64,000 nucleotides of DNA, from positions 682,001 through 746,000 of the forward strand of contig JADFUC010000789.1 in the NCBI GenBank assembly GCA_019722365.1, given 5' to 3'. Shown piece after piece: positions 38,001-50,228 of this stretch. A program made the position numbers and the translations under genes. Below the pieces are notes generated by a model. The model saw nothing but the letters and a program-made list of their open reading frames with translations. It made no database searches and was not told the DNA's origin. Each line of letters begins with the position of its first letter. The stretch's first letter is position 1. Source of the DNA: Lithospermum erythrorhizon (lineage: Eukaryota; Streptophyta; Magnoliopsida; Boraginales; Boraginaceae).

Positions 38001-39179
38001 ACAATCATTAGCTGGTAAAATAGTGTTTGCATACAAAATTAACTGCTCCCCACATGAGATCCAAGCTCTACGAAATTCACGGATTGGTCTTCCTTCTGGA
38101 GTCCTGAAAATATACTCACCGGCTTGAGACTTATCCTTCCTTTTCCGCCTTCCGACTACCCATCCTGCAGCAGTAAGTAACTGGTAGATGTGGTAACGAA
38201 GAAGAGGGCGAGGATCTTTTTTGGAATCTCTTAACGAAGAAAGTTCACCTTCATCCAACTCGACAAAACAGGAATTCTTCCATCTAGGCTTTACTGGACG
38301 AGGACTCACTGCATAGGCAGTAGTGGTTGACGGACCGGCCAAATGTTTTGTTACGTGGCTCTCCTGAGATACAGGTGAAGCAATTGCTTTACTCACAACC
38401 ATTTCTTTCGGCTCTCTTCCATCTGAGATAGACAGTCTGTATTTGGAAGTATCTTTTTCACCAAGCTTGGATCCTAGGTTTATTTTAACGTTCTGCTTCA
38501 ATGAATACCATCTGGAGGTTATCTTCTTATTATATGATTCAACTAAATGGCATTTAACTAGATGAGAATCAGAAGGCTGATAGGGTGCAGAATTCGTAAG
38601 TTCTTCAGAAGGAACAGACATATTTGGAACTTTATCCCCATTTAGTCGGATATTAGGGAGCTCCTCAATTTCTAACCCACTTGAACCCAGGTCGTTCTGA
38701 ATTCTGGCTGATATACTAACGTCTCTGCAGAGAGAACCTGAGGCAGCTTTCTCCACACCTTGAGAACACCTGAACAGATCGGATGACTCTGCTTGGCTTG
38801 TCATGGCTGAGCTCTCATTGTTTGAACCATATGATAGATCAAATTTCTCAACATTGTTACTCTCAGAGTTGACGACTTCAGTAACAAAACACCTATTATT
38901 ACTTTCACTGTTGGTATTACCAAAGAGCAACTCTGTCAAAATTTGACGCTCAGCAAGCGAGCCATCAAAATTCTCATCATAACGAAAATCATCAAATTCT
39001 GTGCTGAATGACTGCATAGTCCACAAACTGCTAGCCCCTGCATTTCCACCATTTGTGCCGCAAGCTTCTACTTTCCCACCATCAGTGTCACATGCCTCTG
39101 TTCTTCCACTGTCAGTGCTGCAGGCCTCTGTTCTTTCACCAGCTCCGTCGTACGGTCCTGTTCCTCCACAATCTTCCAT
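32048..39179 (-). CDS. IDM1-like PHD-finger / GNAT acetyltransferase
   Basis: Complete eight-exon gene, 1317 residues, closing in frame: 36570-39179, 35726-35849, 35307-35389, 34692-34936, 33439-33525, 33169-33268, 32632-32836, 32048-32547. It resembles INCREASED DNA METHYLATION 1 (ROS4), a nuclear histone acetyltransferase linked to active DNA demethylation. The order is an acidic, Ser-rich N-terminus; a basic [12 protein letters not shown] stretch; a TDBD domain ([19 protein letters not shown] through [17 protein letters not shown]); a PHD finger ([16 protein letters not shown], then FHQACL; about 843-885, split by intron 1); a second Cys-rich PHD-like segment ([11 protein letters not shown] to CCVSCLE); and a GNAT domain with [19 protein letters not shown] and [12 protein letters not shown]. 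Exon 1 holds about two thirds of the protein. The stop codon lies in a short tandem duplication. Catalytic activity is inferred. Confidence 0.93.
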
Positions 39180-41778
39180 TTTCCCTTCTCACTTTAGAAT
39201 GAGGAAACAAAAAGATGAATAATTGAGCCAGGAGGAATTGATATATTATAACTAGACGAATTGAAAAGAAGGCCATAACTCCATCAGATAAGGATGTTCG
39301 ATGTAGCCTATTATACAGAAGAAACATATAGTATGATATACGGAAGTCCACTTTAGGTTGGGATGATTCCAGATTTGTAGAATTAGAAGCAGCGACATTG
39401 TTTATGGCACACCAGTAACAAAATACCGGCATGCTATACTTGAGCTTTAGAAGTCATCCATATAAAGTTTCTTTCTCATGCAGGTAAACATATGGTCTAG
39501 GAAAAAACACAAATAAGCATCAAACAAATTCCATAGCTGTGTACAAAATAACCAGGAAAAACAAGAAACCTTAGACTGTCAAATACATTGTCATTTTTCA
39601 GGGACCTATGCTGATTTATTGGCAAAAGTAGTTAAAGCAGCGAGGAAAACTGAAGAAATACCTGATCTTTATGAGTTAATATAAAAAGTTTCAGAACTTC
39701 AAATAGAACATAACCAAAATGGCATTACACGCCTACGATAACAAAATAAATGAGAGGCGATGCAAGAATTTTAGGCAAACATTTACTCTCTCTCACTCTC
39801 TACAGAGACACATGCTGGAAGATACCAGAAGGAGTGCATAACTCATTCCCTTCACAACCAAAACTAGAAAAATGAACAAAAGTAAATATTTCGGAAGGAC
39901 TACAATGAACCCACGGTCTATCATTGTACTCATCGATATGCAACATCCTAACTCAGAATCTCAAAGTTTCTGGAATCTGGACATAAGCTGGTAAAAAGTT
40001 GGTATCTTTATCTAGATACAGTTTCAATGATTCCTCAATTTGTTAGTTCCCTAAAATGTGCATATCCTCAAACTGGAATTTTATTGGTTTGAATGCCTGC
40101 GAACATAATGCAGATGCTTGATTTTCTTTATCAGGCAAATAATACAAAAATTGCACATTCATTTCTACAATTACCTAGCTTTTGTTCTTCTACTACTACT
40201 TCTTTATTTCTTATATTATCCGGATTATATTTTAACTAACAACTAAACTTTTATTAAACTAAAATCTCAAGTACAGGCAGCCTTCGGGGCATAACCGCCA
40301 ATTAAAAGCAAACTCGCAAATAAAGAGAATGGGGTCAAGTAAAAAGGTAAAATGTCCTTGTGGCTAGACCTCTAAGTGTCTTAAATTTGCTTCTATCTTG
40401 TTCTTCCCTACATGGAAATGTATAAATTCTTGAATATATATGTACACATTTTTATGAATTCTTAAATCATCACATTCATATGCATGTACTGTAAGAACAA
40501 ACGACAGAAGCATAACCACAACACATAGAAACATACAAATAAAAAATAAATCATAAATTAATACCTAAAGTTTACAACTTCAGCAAAAGAAGTCACAAAT
40601 TGAAACATAAAACTTAACAAATTGAGCAAAATGAATGATAAATAGAAAGCTAAAACTAAAAAAATGGAGCTGAATTTCCCCCACATTTCTAGATCCGATT
40701 CGGAAATTGTAAGAAAAGATCCAACATTTGCATTAAATTAAGACCTAAATTTGCATAAAAATAAAAATGTGACCTTTATTGAGCATTTGGCGGACGAATT
40801 AAGCCAAGTTTTGAGCTGAAATTGCAGATAAGAAGGATGTGGGCTAATAATAATAATTAATTAGGATTTGATTTTATATATAAACTATAAAGACAAGAAG
40901 AAATTGATTTGGGGTTGAAGATGAAGAAACAAGGAACTCAATAATACAACCCATTTGTTCTCATTTTTTACCTACAATTTCTATACTCCATTTTCTATTT
41001 ACATTTCTAATTATTATAATACATAAGATATTGGAGATTTTTCAAAATATATTATTGTCTTTTATCATTATGAGTAATATTCGTAATGAATAAATTAGTC
41101 ATAATAATTCTACATTAATAATATATTTTACTATAATATTAGAAAGTATCCGAACAACATTTTAAGTACATAGTCGGTCTCTTCATTATTTGGTTACTCT
41201 GTATATATAAGACTAATCATCATTCCAATTAGGATCGCCTTTCCGGGGACAAAATGGAGCAATCATACTTTTGCAATCTGGTATGAAATACCTACTTGAA
41301 GCACCACTTGCCATTTCCAATTTTCACTTTGCTACATCATATCTTTGGATGCAGGAATACGAGGTTGGTTGACTCGAAGACACTAGAAAAATATTGAAAG
41401 AAAAAACGTTGTGCCTGTTGAGAAGTCACAAGATCAAACAACAAGCAAGCCAGATTCAAAGGTATATCTAACACTTGGCCAATATGTATCTTGGAAATTT
41501 TTGTTCATATTTCTCATTCACGATAGACCACATCAAATATATTTTCTTTCATCACTAAATAATAGTAAGAGAACCAATATGGGAATCATATAGATAATCT
41601 ATATGTTATCAATATGGCAGTATGATATGTTAACTTACTTGTTCGTCCTTACTCAGAACATTTACTAGGGTGAACATTAAGATTTGTGGCTTATGAAGCA
41701 AGTGTATTATTCTAGCAGGATCACATTAAAATTCCATGCTCAGTTGTTTTTGAACTTCAAAGACGAGTGAGTTTGACA
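39180..41778. other. Divergent intergenic region, IDM1-like and kinase genes
   Basis: Shared upstream region of the minus-strand IDM1-like gene and the plus-strand kinase. No CDS recognised. It probably contains 5'-UTR exons of both, for example between 41230 and 41778, where gt and ag boundaries such as ctggtatgaa and gatgcaggaa occur, but I cannot fix them. Confidence 0.5.
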
Positions 41779-44230
41779 ATGAGCTGCTTTACAGCTTGCC
41801 TTAGAGGGAAAGCATCCAGATCAGAGCTCGACCAACGTAAGCTTGTAGTTAACCCCTGTCACTTGTTTATATTTTTCATACTGATTATTAATATCTACAG
41901 ATATTTCAGAAATTCGGGATTCTAAACTATTCAGTTACAAAGAATTAAAAATTGCCACGGATGATTTCAGTCCTGCAAATAAAATTGGAGAAGGAGGTTT
42001 TGGTTCCGTGTTCAAGGTAGTTTTGCATTCTGCTTCTATCCTCTTTTTTTGTTGTGCTTATGGTCTTATTTTAGGGGAAGCTAAGAAATGGAACTGTGGT
42101 TGCCATAAAAGTGCTCTCTGCTGGGTCGTCACAAGGTGTACGGGAATTCTTGACAGAGATAACGGTCATCTCAGGGATAGAACATGAAAACTTGGTCAAG
42201 TTGTATGGTTGTTGTGCCGAGGGAGATCATAGAATATTGGTGTATGGCTATCTCGAAAACCTCAGCCTCGCTCAAACACTCCTTGGTAACAAATATTATA
42301 ATGGTCAATGTCAAAGTTTATGCCCTTCTACAGTACATGCATGATAATTTGGTTTTCTATTTTGCAGGTAGAGGTACCAGTGGCATTCAATTTAACTGGA
42401 AAATTCGCACAAAAATATGCTCAGGCATTGCCCGAGGACTGGCGTTTCTCCATGAGGAAGTCATACCTCATATCGTCCATCGGGATATTAAAGCAAGTAA
42501 TATTCTTCTCGATCGTGATCTTAATCCAAAGATTTCAGATTTTGGTCTTGCCAAAATATTCCCAGCTAGTATGACTCATGTGAGCACACGTGTTGCTGGA
42601 ACTATGTGAGTTACAGATCTTATAACAAAAAATCTTCAATTAAAGGTTATGGTTATGGTATTGGCCCTATTTTTTGTCAAACTATAATGGGACTCAGTTG
42701 AGACCTTTTAAGTACTAAAAAAGAGATGTAGGTGCCACTCTCCTATGCGTTTTCCTGTTTACTAGTAAGTTCTTTGTGAATGCTTACAAGAGAGTTTATG
42801 TAGTTAAGGTAGTGTGTGGCTAGATATCAGCTAAAGAATAGCTATTATCACAATGTATACATTTATCATTTGTGTTTTTAAGTTCTTTCACTTTAATTTG
42901 AGCCTTTAAACTCATAAAAATATTTTGGTTTTCAATCATCTGTCAGCCCTATGCGGGATCAGCTGAACGTATTTCTAGCGGCCTGGCCTCTGATTATTCT
43001 GAATCTAGTAATTTGTAACGAGTTCTTAATCATTCTTCCCTTCTTATGATTTGTTGATGTCATAGTAGAATTGAATCTGCCTCACACTTGAGGTGTTTCT
43101 CTCTATTAAACTTATAAAAATCACATGCAACAAACTCACCATAGAAAAAGTAGGAACCAACATGAAGTTATAATGATCCAGTCCCGTGGTGTCCCTTAAA
43201 ATATGGGTTCCTTTCAGTTTGACAACTTCAGTTTCATAATTGTTAGCAAGTGTAGACATAGTTGGTTTATTAATTATATTTCCTCGGCAGGGGTTACTTG
43301 GCGCCTGAGTATGCAGTTCGAGGTCGGTTGACACGGAAAGCTGATATCTATAGTTTTGGTATTCTCCTGTTGGAAATTGTTAGCGGGAGAAGTAACACAA
43401 ACAAACGGTTACCTTATGAAGAGCAATATCTTCTTTTAAGGGTATGATGCTGAAAATAATTCTTCCTTCGGACCATAATAATTAAACTGTCTTGAGATGC
43501 TGATATCTACATTTCTTGCTTGCTAAGCAGATTCTTTGTTCTTTATTGGTTCCCAGAATATAATAAGAATGTAAAATAATTGTGAAAATATTGAGTTTCA
43601 AACTTGACAGTAGTTAATTCAGATTTAAAAACTACTGTGAACTCCTCTTGTCTTGCCATGCGCCCATGCATATTTGATAAAGGTGAAATCTTACTTCTAT
43701 TGGCAACTAACACTGAATTAGTACCTACAAGTTTAATTTATCTCCCCATGAAAGATTACCCCCCCAAAATTAGTTTAGGGCATTGTAGTGTGGTCTAAGA
43801 CTGTAAAAGTGACAATTTGCAGTTTGACTTCCTGTACACTTTCTCAACATGGTACTTAGAAAATCATGAATATCTACAGATGTGGAAATGTTATGAAGAA
43901 GGAGATTTGATTCAGTTGGTTGACACATCAATGGGAGGGGAATTTGATGTTGATGAGGCTTGCAAATTTTTGAAGGTTGGTCTTTTATGCACCCAAGAAA
44001 TGCCAAAGGACCGCCCACCAATGACAGAGGTGGTGAAGATGCTAACTGGCGAAATAGATTTGGGTGACAACCAGAAGATATCAAGACCTGGCCTAATATC
44101 AGAGCTAATTAGTTTGAGGGGCAGAAAACAAAACATATCTTCTGCAGAGTCATCTTCATCACAAAATACAACCATGTCATATGCCACACCGACTTTCACC
44201 TCAATAGATGATCGTAGTGCTTACAGATGA
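41779..44230 (+). CDS. Receptor-like cytoplasmic kinase (CRPK1 / At1g16670-like)
   Basis: Complete six-exon Ser/Thr kinase gene, 374 residues: 41779-41836, 41901-42016, 42075-42285, 42368-42605, 43291-43441, 43880-44230. All introns are GT-AG and phases close to 1125 nt. The N-terminus [11 protein letters not shown] has no signal or membrane segment; Cys3 and Cys7 could be acylated. Kinase features are the glycine loop GEGGFGSV, catalytic Lys70 in [12 protein letters not shown] (Asp about 168), DFGLAK (Asp about 186) and [14 protein letters not shown], so all catalytic residues are present. The tail is Ser-rich ([20 protein letters not shown]). It most resembles cold-responsive protein kinase 1-type RLCKs acting at the plasma membrane. 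A 5'-UTR intron is likely. The long intron 4 (42606-43290) is free of exons. Confidence 0.93.
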
Positions 44231-45442
44231 AAGGTGAAGAAGACGGCCCACTTTTTTTTTTATTGATTCTACTAAAGTTCTATATCCAGTGAGTTGTCCA
44301 TTTCATGGCTCATGAATTCAAACTATATTTGTTTATTAGAGAGAATTACTTGAGGATGCGACCTAGGACCAACCGCCCTACTCAATTACAGTAAATAGGA
44401 TCGATGTAAATTCCTTCCTAAATCAGGCTCGTCTATATTCGTGCTGTTGTGGTTTCATGACATGCACCAATATGATTGCTGTCTAACTTGTCAGACATGA
44501 TCTTGTTAGTCTCCACAAGTTAGCAGTTGTTGTACGCTTGGATTATCATTATATCTTCTGCTATTCTTTTCCAGGAATTTAAAGCCCTCTGCCTTTTCTT
44601 TCGTGAGAAATTTTCTAAGTGAAAGAACCTCTTGGTGGAGTCCAGTATCTCGACTGCTCTTGGTTCTTACTTCTTGCAGGTCTCATATAAGTCTTGAGTT
44701 TGTTCTAACATCCATAACAACAGCCATGTCAGTTTGTATCCATGAAAATGAATCTACTCATTTGATTTCACTCTCATTACAGTTTTCTACCCCTCACCTC
44801 TCATTTCTCTACTTGCTCAGGAAGCTAAGATACTTGAAGTCAGGCACCATTTGGACTTAAACAGTTCATTTTACACAGTATCCAACTGTTTTGTATTTTC
44901 GTGCACACTTATAAAGCGACTTCGGGAGTGGACTTTCAATAAAGTACTTCGTAGCTATTTACTTCTTGTACTTACATAACAGCTTCCCCCCTCGTTTGAC
45001 GGTTAGAACTTAGAACTATCATGGACGTTTCAATTTGACTCTTCTTAACTTCATCATTTCGAATATTATTGTAAAAGAATATTATCCATAGGCAGAGAAT
45101 ATCACCAAAATATTTGTGTTGAAATTGACTTGATTTCCCACATCGAAAGATTAGAAATAATATTTCTATAGCGCATATATAGACATGTATATAGATTATT
45201 CTTTGTCTGCAAAGTAGTTCGAGGGAACTTTTGTAGGCTTGATAGCGATGTTGGTATTTAGTTAAATTTTGTAAATTTGTTTCTTAAATTATAGTGAAAT
45301 TTCTTGTGTGGTTTGTTAGTGGATTGAAGTCATATATTCGTTAGGGATACCACACGTTAAATATCTGATGTGTTATGTAGTGCAGCGGAGTCTCTAGATT
45401 AAATACGTTATAATAAATTAGTATAAAGCTGATTTAGTTTCG
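44231..45442. other. Intergenic region
   Basis: 3' flank of the kinase gene, then AT-rich DNA to the start of the transposon patch. Frame 44603-44860 has no family resemblance. Nothing else seen. Confidence 0.55.
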
Positions 45443-46200
45443 ATTACATGCAAATCAAGGTGAGAGGCGTTATTGAAGCGAGAGAGGGATACGATGCTGC
45501 CACTCTTATGAAGAATCCGGCTACTTGGCCCGTTTCGGAAAGTAAGGATTCACTTGGAGGAATGCGTCCCGACGTTACCCGTTGTCTTTGGAGGACAAAA
45601 TTATCCACGAGGATTTACGGCGGCATTTGTTGCTTTGATTGTGGGCTAAATTTGGAAGATGCATATGAATAGAAGCTTAACAGCCAGTTATTGTTGAAAG
45701 CAGCGTCTGTTTTGCACTGTGTATGCGAGGAAAGGTCGTCCTTAATAGACTACTTGGGCCAAACTAAATACGATATTACTGATTTGCATAATATTGATGT
45801 TTATGTTGATGATGAGGATGTTGCCTTAATTCTGTTAGTTTTTTTAGCGGCATCATATGATAACTTTAAGTAATCTATGACTAATGATAAGATACATAAG
45901 CTACAGAAGAAGTTAAATTTCTTCTTCATAACGGAAGAGGTGAGACATAATTTGTAGATGGTTACAGTTTGGATACTCGTTACATTAGGTTATTAAATTG
46001 ATAGTAATAAAGGATTTGTTAAGGGGAAAAAGAACACAAAAACAATTAGCTTGAGGTCCCAGCAGGATATCATCATTCACTATGAGTATAAAGGGACATT
46101 GGAAAATTGATTGTCTAAAAGAGCGGGGGCAATTTAATGCATCTGGTATTGTTCTTTGTCGGTAGTACAAAAATTTGAGGAAGATATAGCGTTAGTTCTT
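45443..46200 (+). pseudogene. Ty1/Copia gag remnant
   Basis: A decayed gag reading frame. The segment KLNSQLLL, then IDYLGQTKYDITDLHNIDV, then VDDEDVALILLVFLAASYD matches the UBN2/gag region of plant Copia polyproteins. It has in-frame stops at 45670-45672 and 45871-45873 and frameshifts. A zinc-knuckle half (KGHWKIDCLKER) is readable in another frame from about 46089. No protease, integrase or reverse transcriptase follows, so only the gag part survives. Confidence 0.75.
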
Positions 46201-46263
46201 GATAGCCCACGCTTTTCTAACAAAAGGTGCTTGAAGTATTAAAGTTTAGAGTGATGCACGAAA

Positions 46264-46545
46264 TGTAATACCCGATCCAAAAAATATTATTGATGAATAT
46301 AGTTGATATGATTTGATTAGTGCTAACATTTACTTGAAGATGCATCTTCTTTTCGGAGCTCATTTATAAGAACTCCATTGTTAGCGTCTTTGACTTGGGG
46401 TAGTCAGGATGGGTATTACATTGAGATTTTACCGGTGAGCACGTAGTGAGGACAAAAACTTCTTTGGGAAAGACCCGTGGTGGTTTATGAGGCCGATCCG
46501 TCAAATCGATAACGTATCGACCGGTGCGGCGGGCCGGGCGTTACA
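46264..46545 (+). mobile_element. Solo LTR (Ty3/Gypsy-like) with 5-bp target duplication
   Basis: A 282-bp unit starts tgtaatacccgatcc and ends ggccgggcgttaca, so the ends form the short inverted repeat typical of LTRs of plant Ty3/Gypsy elements. It is flanked on both sides by cgaaa (46259-46263 and 46546-46550), a perfect 5-bp target-site duplication. There is no internal region; LTR-LTR recombination is the usual explanation. It interrupts the older transposon debris around it. Confidence 0.85.
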
Positions 46546-46624
46546 CGAAATGTCAGAAAGCTGACACAAGAATGCTTGTATTCTTTTCGCGGTTTTTAAT
46601 CTTAACTTTGTTTTCTTTTTTCAG

Positions 46625-48160
46625 GTGTTTATTGATGACATGTTTCATATCAAAGTTAGAAAGAACTATACAAGAAACACCAAGGAGAAAGCACTAAAGA
46701 AGATCAATGGAGACCACTTGGAACAATTCAACCTTGCTCATACATATTCTCGAGAGGCGTGAAAGCCTGGCTTTGAAAGTAGATGTTATGTGGATTATAC
46801 TACTAAGCTTGAGTGGCCAAGCGATCCGTGTGTGTTTAAAAAGGCGTATGTTTGTCTCAAGCCTCTAGTGGATAGCTTCCATGATGGTTGTAGGAAGGTC
46901 ATAGGCTTAGATGGCTGCCATACAAAAGGCTTCTACAAGCAACAAATTTTAACTGTAGTAGGGCTAGATAGTAATAATGGATATTGGCAATTAGCACAGG
47001 CGATTGTAGAGAAAGAGTCTTGGCGGCTTCATGGAAGTGGTTTTGGAGGCTTAAGAGGATTTGAGGGATTACGAATCCAAAAGCAATGTGCTCATTTTTT
47101 ACAAACAAAGGTAAAGTGTTTCATGTTTTGCTTTATTTTTGGATGATTTCTGGTTTTTATTGGTTTCTTTCTTTGGTTTCACGAGGGGATTGAAAAAAGG
47201 TCATGTGGGAGAGTTTCTACTATTGTTGTCAAAGCTGTGCTCAACATATCTACATGAACACTGAAAAGAAAAGTAGATGGGGGATGTACTTAAGGGATAA
47301 ATGGGGGTAGTACTTAAGGGACAAACATGAGGAGGTGGCTAAGTCTGAATAAGGAGGAGTTTAAGAATGCAATGAAAGAGGTTAAAGGGACTTTAATGAA
47401 TTTGCGCACGGTCGTTGATTGACCTTGATGACCCTTTCAAGCAGTGGGTAAGGTCTTTTTTCCCTTATAATGTGGTTAGTGACATATTATGTAACAATTG
47501 TTCAGAATCATTTAATGCATTACTGTTAGAAACTAGGAACAAACCTCTGATTACCATGCTATAACTTATTAGGTCCAAAGTAATGGAAAGGATCAAAAGG
47601 AATGAGCATTTGGTATGTCGAAATTTGGACCAATTTGTGTGAAGATTAAGAGAATACTAGACAAAAATATGAAGGATTGTGTTGGCTATACTCATAGGTG
47701 GAATGGTAGAGATGGTTTTGAGGTCAGGGCTGGCTATGAACAATATATAGTTAACACTAGGTTGTTTACTTGTAGTTGTGGGGCATGGCAGTTAAATGGA
47801 ATTTCTTCTTCTCATACTATTCCTTGCTTGTACCACCTTAAAAAATTCCTAGTAGACTATGTCAATGATTGCTATAAGATAAGAACCCTCCTTTTAATAT
47901 ACCCCCATGTTTTAGCTCCTATGAATAACATGTCTTTTTGGAATGGAGATGTTGGAATTCCATTCTGACCCCCCGCCGAGAGAGGAGTTAGCGTGAGACC
48001 AAAAAAAATAGAAAAAAGGATGTGAATGAGATAAAGAAGAAGGGAAAGACAGAAAAGTTGAAGAAGTGGGTGATAGCACATTGTGGTCATTGTAGAGAAA
48101 CTGGACACAATGTTAGAAGATGTCCTAGAAAACAACAAGGTGAAGAGAACATCAGATAAT
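46625..48160 (+). pseudogene. Mutator-like (MULE) transposase, broken
   Basis: Parts of a MURA-type transposase in the expected order. They are KVRKNYTRNTKEKALKKI (MULE N-terminal part), GLDGCHTKGFYKQQILTVVG and GYWQLAQAIVEKESW (catalytic region), SESFNALLLETRNKPLITML, then GFEVRAGYEQYIV and TCSCGAWQLNGISSSHTIPC (SWIM zinc finger), and a zinc knuckle CGHCRETGHNVRRCP near 48080-48125. A stop at 46762-46764, several later stops and frameshifts, and an internal deletion after ESW make it inactive. Terminal inverted repeats were not identified, so the ends are unknown. A Lys-rich frame from 48230 (KKTTKKKETMANDVDATVV) may be its C-terminal tail. Confidence 0.85.
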
Positions 48161-50228
48161 TAGCGCTGCTTTATTTTTTATTTTTGTTAACATTCTACTT
48201 GGTTGTACTCATGTTTTGAAATGATGTATAAGTTGGTAGCAACAGAAAGAAGACAACAAAGAAAAAGGAAACTATGGCAAATGATGTTGATGCCACTGTT
48301 GTAGTAGAGCCTAAAACAAAACAGCCTAAGAGAAGACAATCTAAGAAAAATGAGTCTTATTGAGTGGCTTGTTGATCGAGCCACTGCAACTCCAAGGGCC
48401 TATATTACAACTATTATCGATAATGAAGATGATCGAAGACACTTACTTTGATCAAAGATGTTGGCTTCCATATCTAGGAGAAAAGAAGTTGCTATAAAGA
48501 GGAGGCAAGATTTGTTGAAAGCAAGAGGAATCATCTAACAAAGCGTGTAGCACTTTTTATTCCTCAGACCTACAACTGTTATTAGAATGAAGATGACGAT
48601 GACATTCAATCGTAAGGTTGTGAAGGACTGATGTCGATCTGCCTTTGTCCCGATCTTAGTAAGAAGGGACAAACGTCATCTTACAAAGCGTGTCGAGGAA
48701 CAAAACAAGAAGAAGAAACCATCTAGTCATTGTTACTAGGCCGTATTATCTTTTATACACTTTAAAAAAAATAAAAAAAATCATGGCCTGATAAGGAATC
48801 AGCAAACATCCCAAGAATTAAACAGAGCTCTCTTAACATTTAGACTATTCGATATTCTCGTATCTTTTTGTACTTGTTAGTGTAGCGACATAGTTTCTTA
48901 AAACATTTGAAATGTAACTTTTTACAATGGTTAGGGACCATGAAAATGTAACTTTTTGCAATGGTTAGGGGCCATGAAAATGCAACTTTTTGCAATGTTA
49001 GGGGCCATGAATTGCAGCTTTTTGTAATGAACCTTATGTTAGGGGCCATGAATGACAACTTTTTGTTATGATTTGTATTGTTTTTTAATTTTTTATCAAC
49101 TCCAAAAGCAGTTGAAGCAAGCAAATATTGAAGCTACCAAAAACATCAAACAACATTGAATTGAAATTGTTATCACCTTAAAAACATCCAACGTCAGCTA
49201 ACATCGGCTTATACGTCCACCTTAACTAACATGAACACATCAAGGAGGCAAAGACACAACGATCCATTTGAACCTCCAAAAATATACAAAACAATAAAAA
49301 ATGAGCAAAAAATAAGTCATTTAAAGCATTTCTTCCAAAGCGCTTTGTGACATTTCTTGCCTTTTCGATTCTTCTTTCAAATTCATGTTCTCGTTATCGA
49401 TTAAGTCTTTTTTCACTTCCACATTGATGTAGTAACTCCTCTACCAAATCCACAGAGTCTCTCAATCTCGCAATCTTGTCGGCTAAGTCTCTTTTTGGAG
49501 ATGGAAAAAATTAAATCCCGTTCCGTCCGCCCGGCACTCACTAAGCACTAAAATCATTAAGTACATTGTTGAGAAAAGATAAAAAGCTTCAATTGAATAA
49601 ATTGCATACCAATTTCATAGGACATTATGCCCAAAAAATTAGTCCGGGGTTGGCATCAAGGAATTGAGATGTCTTCTTTTCACATCTCTACTTGTGATAC
49701 TTGCGGAAAATGAATTAAGCCACTTTACCTCAAATCGCTATTTGAGCTTTTAGTGGTTGTGAGATTTTTCTATTTTAAGGGGCTTTTCGAGTTAGAGTTC
49801 ATAAATTTAGAGATTTTATGAAGTTAGATTAAATCGATTTAGGGGTTTTTGAGGATGGAGTCACATGTATGGCACATGGTCAATTTTTTGGCTTGTTCGG
49901 ACGAAAATAACCCTGTTAGAATCTCACATGCCACAAAAAAGTTACATTTAACGGAAAAATGGATGGAAATACTAACAGAGAATATTTTTAAAAGTTAGGT
50001 GATCGAAAGGGAGAGCGTGAAGCTAAATTGATCGAAAACGGCGTTAGTCCATTAGTTTATGTTAAGTGGTATAAAATATGATCTATATTGTTAATACACA
50101 AAGATGGGGGGCAAAATTAGATAGTTTGGAGTTTGAAATCGGGCTTAGTTGGGAGGCCGATATAGAGCCCGTGTGAGACGATAAGAGCATGTTGGAGTAG
50201 GGTTTGAAGATCTGATATTTTGGGAATA
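48161..50228. other. Intergenic region with minisatellite and possible transposon edge
   Basis: Holds a minisatellite (48910-49070). The stretch about 49850-50040 (cacatgtatggcacatggtc, aaaacggcgttagtcc) looks like transposon edge sequence, but no matching inverted partner was found. No intact gene. Confidence 0.5.
48910..49070. repeat. Minisatellite, about 33-34 bp unit, four to five copies
   Basis: Units at 48910-48942, 48943-48976, 48977-49009, 49010-49050 (with an 8-bp insertion) and a partial 49051-49070. The core is aactttttgcaatgg followed by ttaggggccatgaaaatg. The adjacent copies 2 and 3 are almost identical. Confidence 0.85.

Noticed and set aside
43044..43334. Minus-strand frame over the kinase intron 4 and exon 5
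   Set aside because: Overlaps a well-supported kinase exon on the other strand and has no domain.
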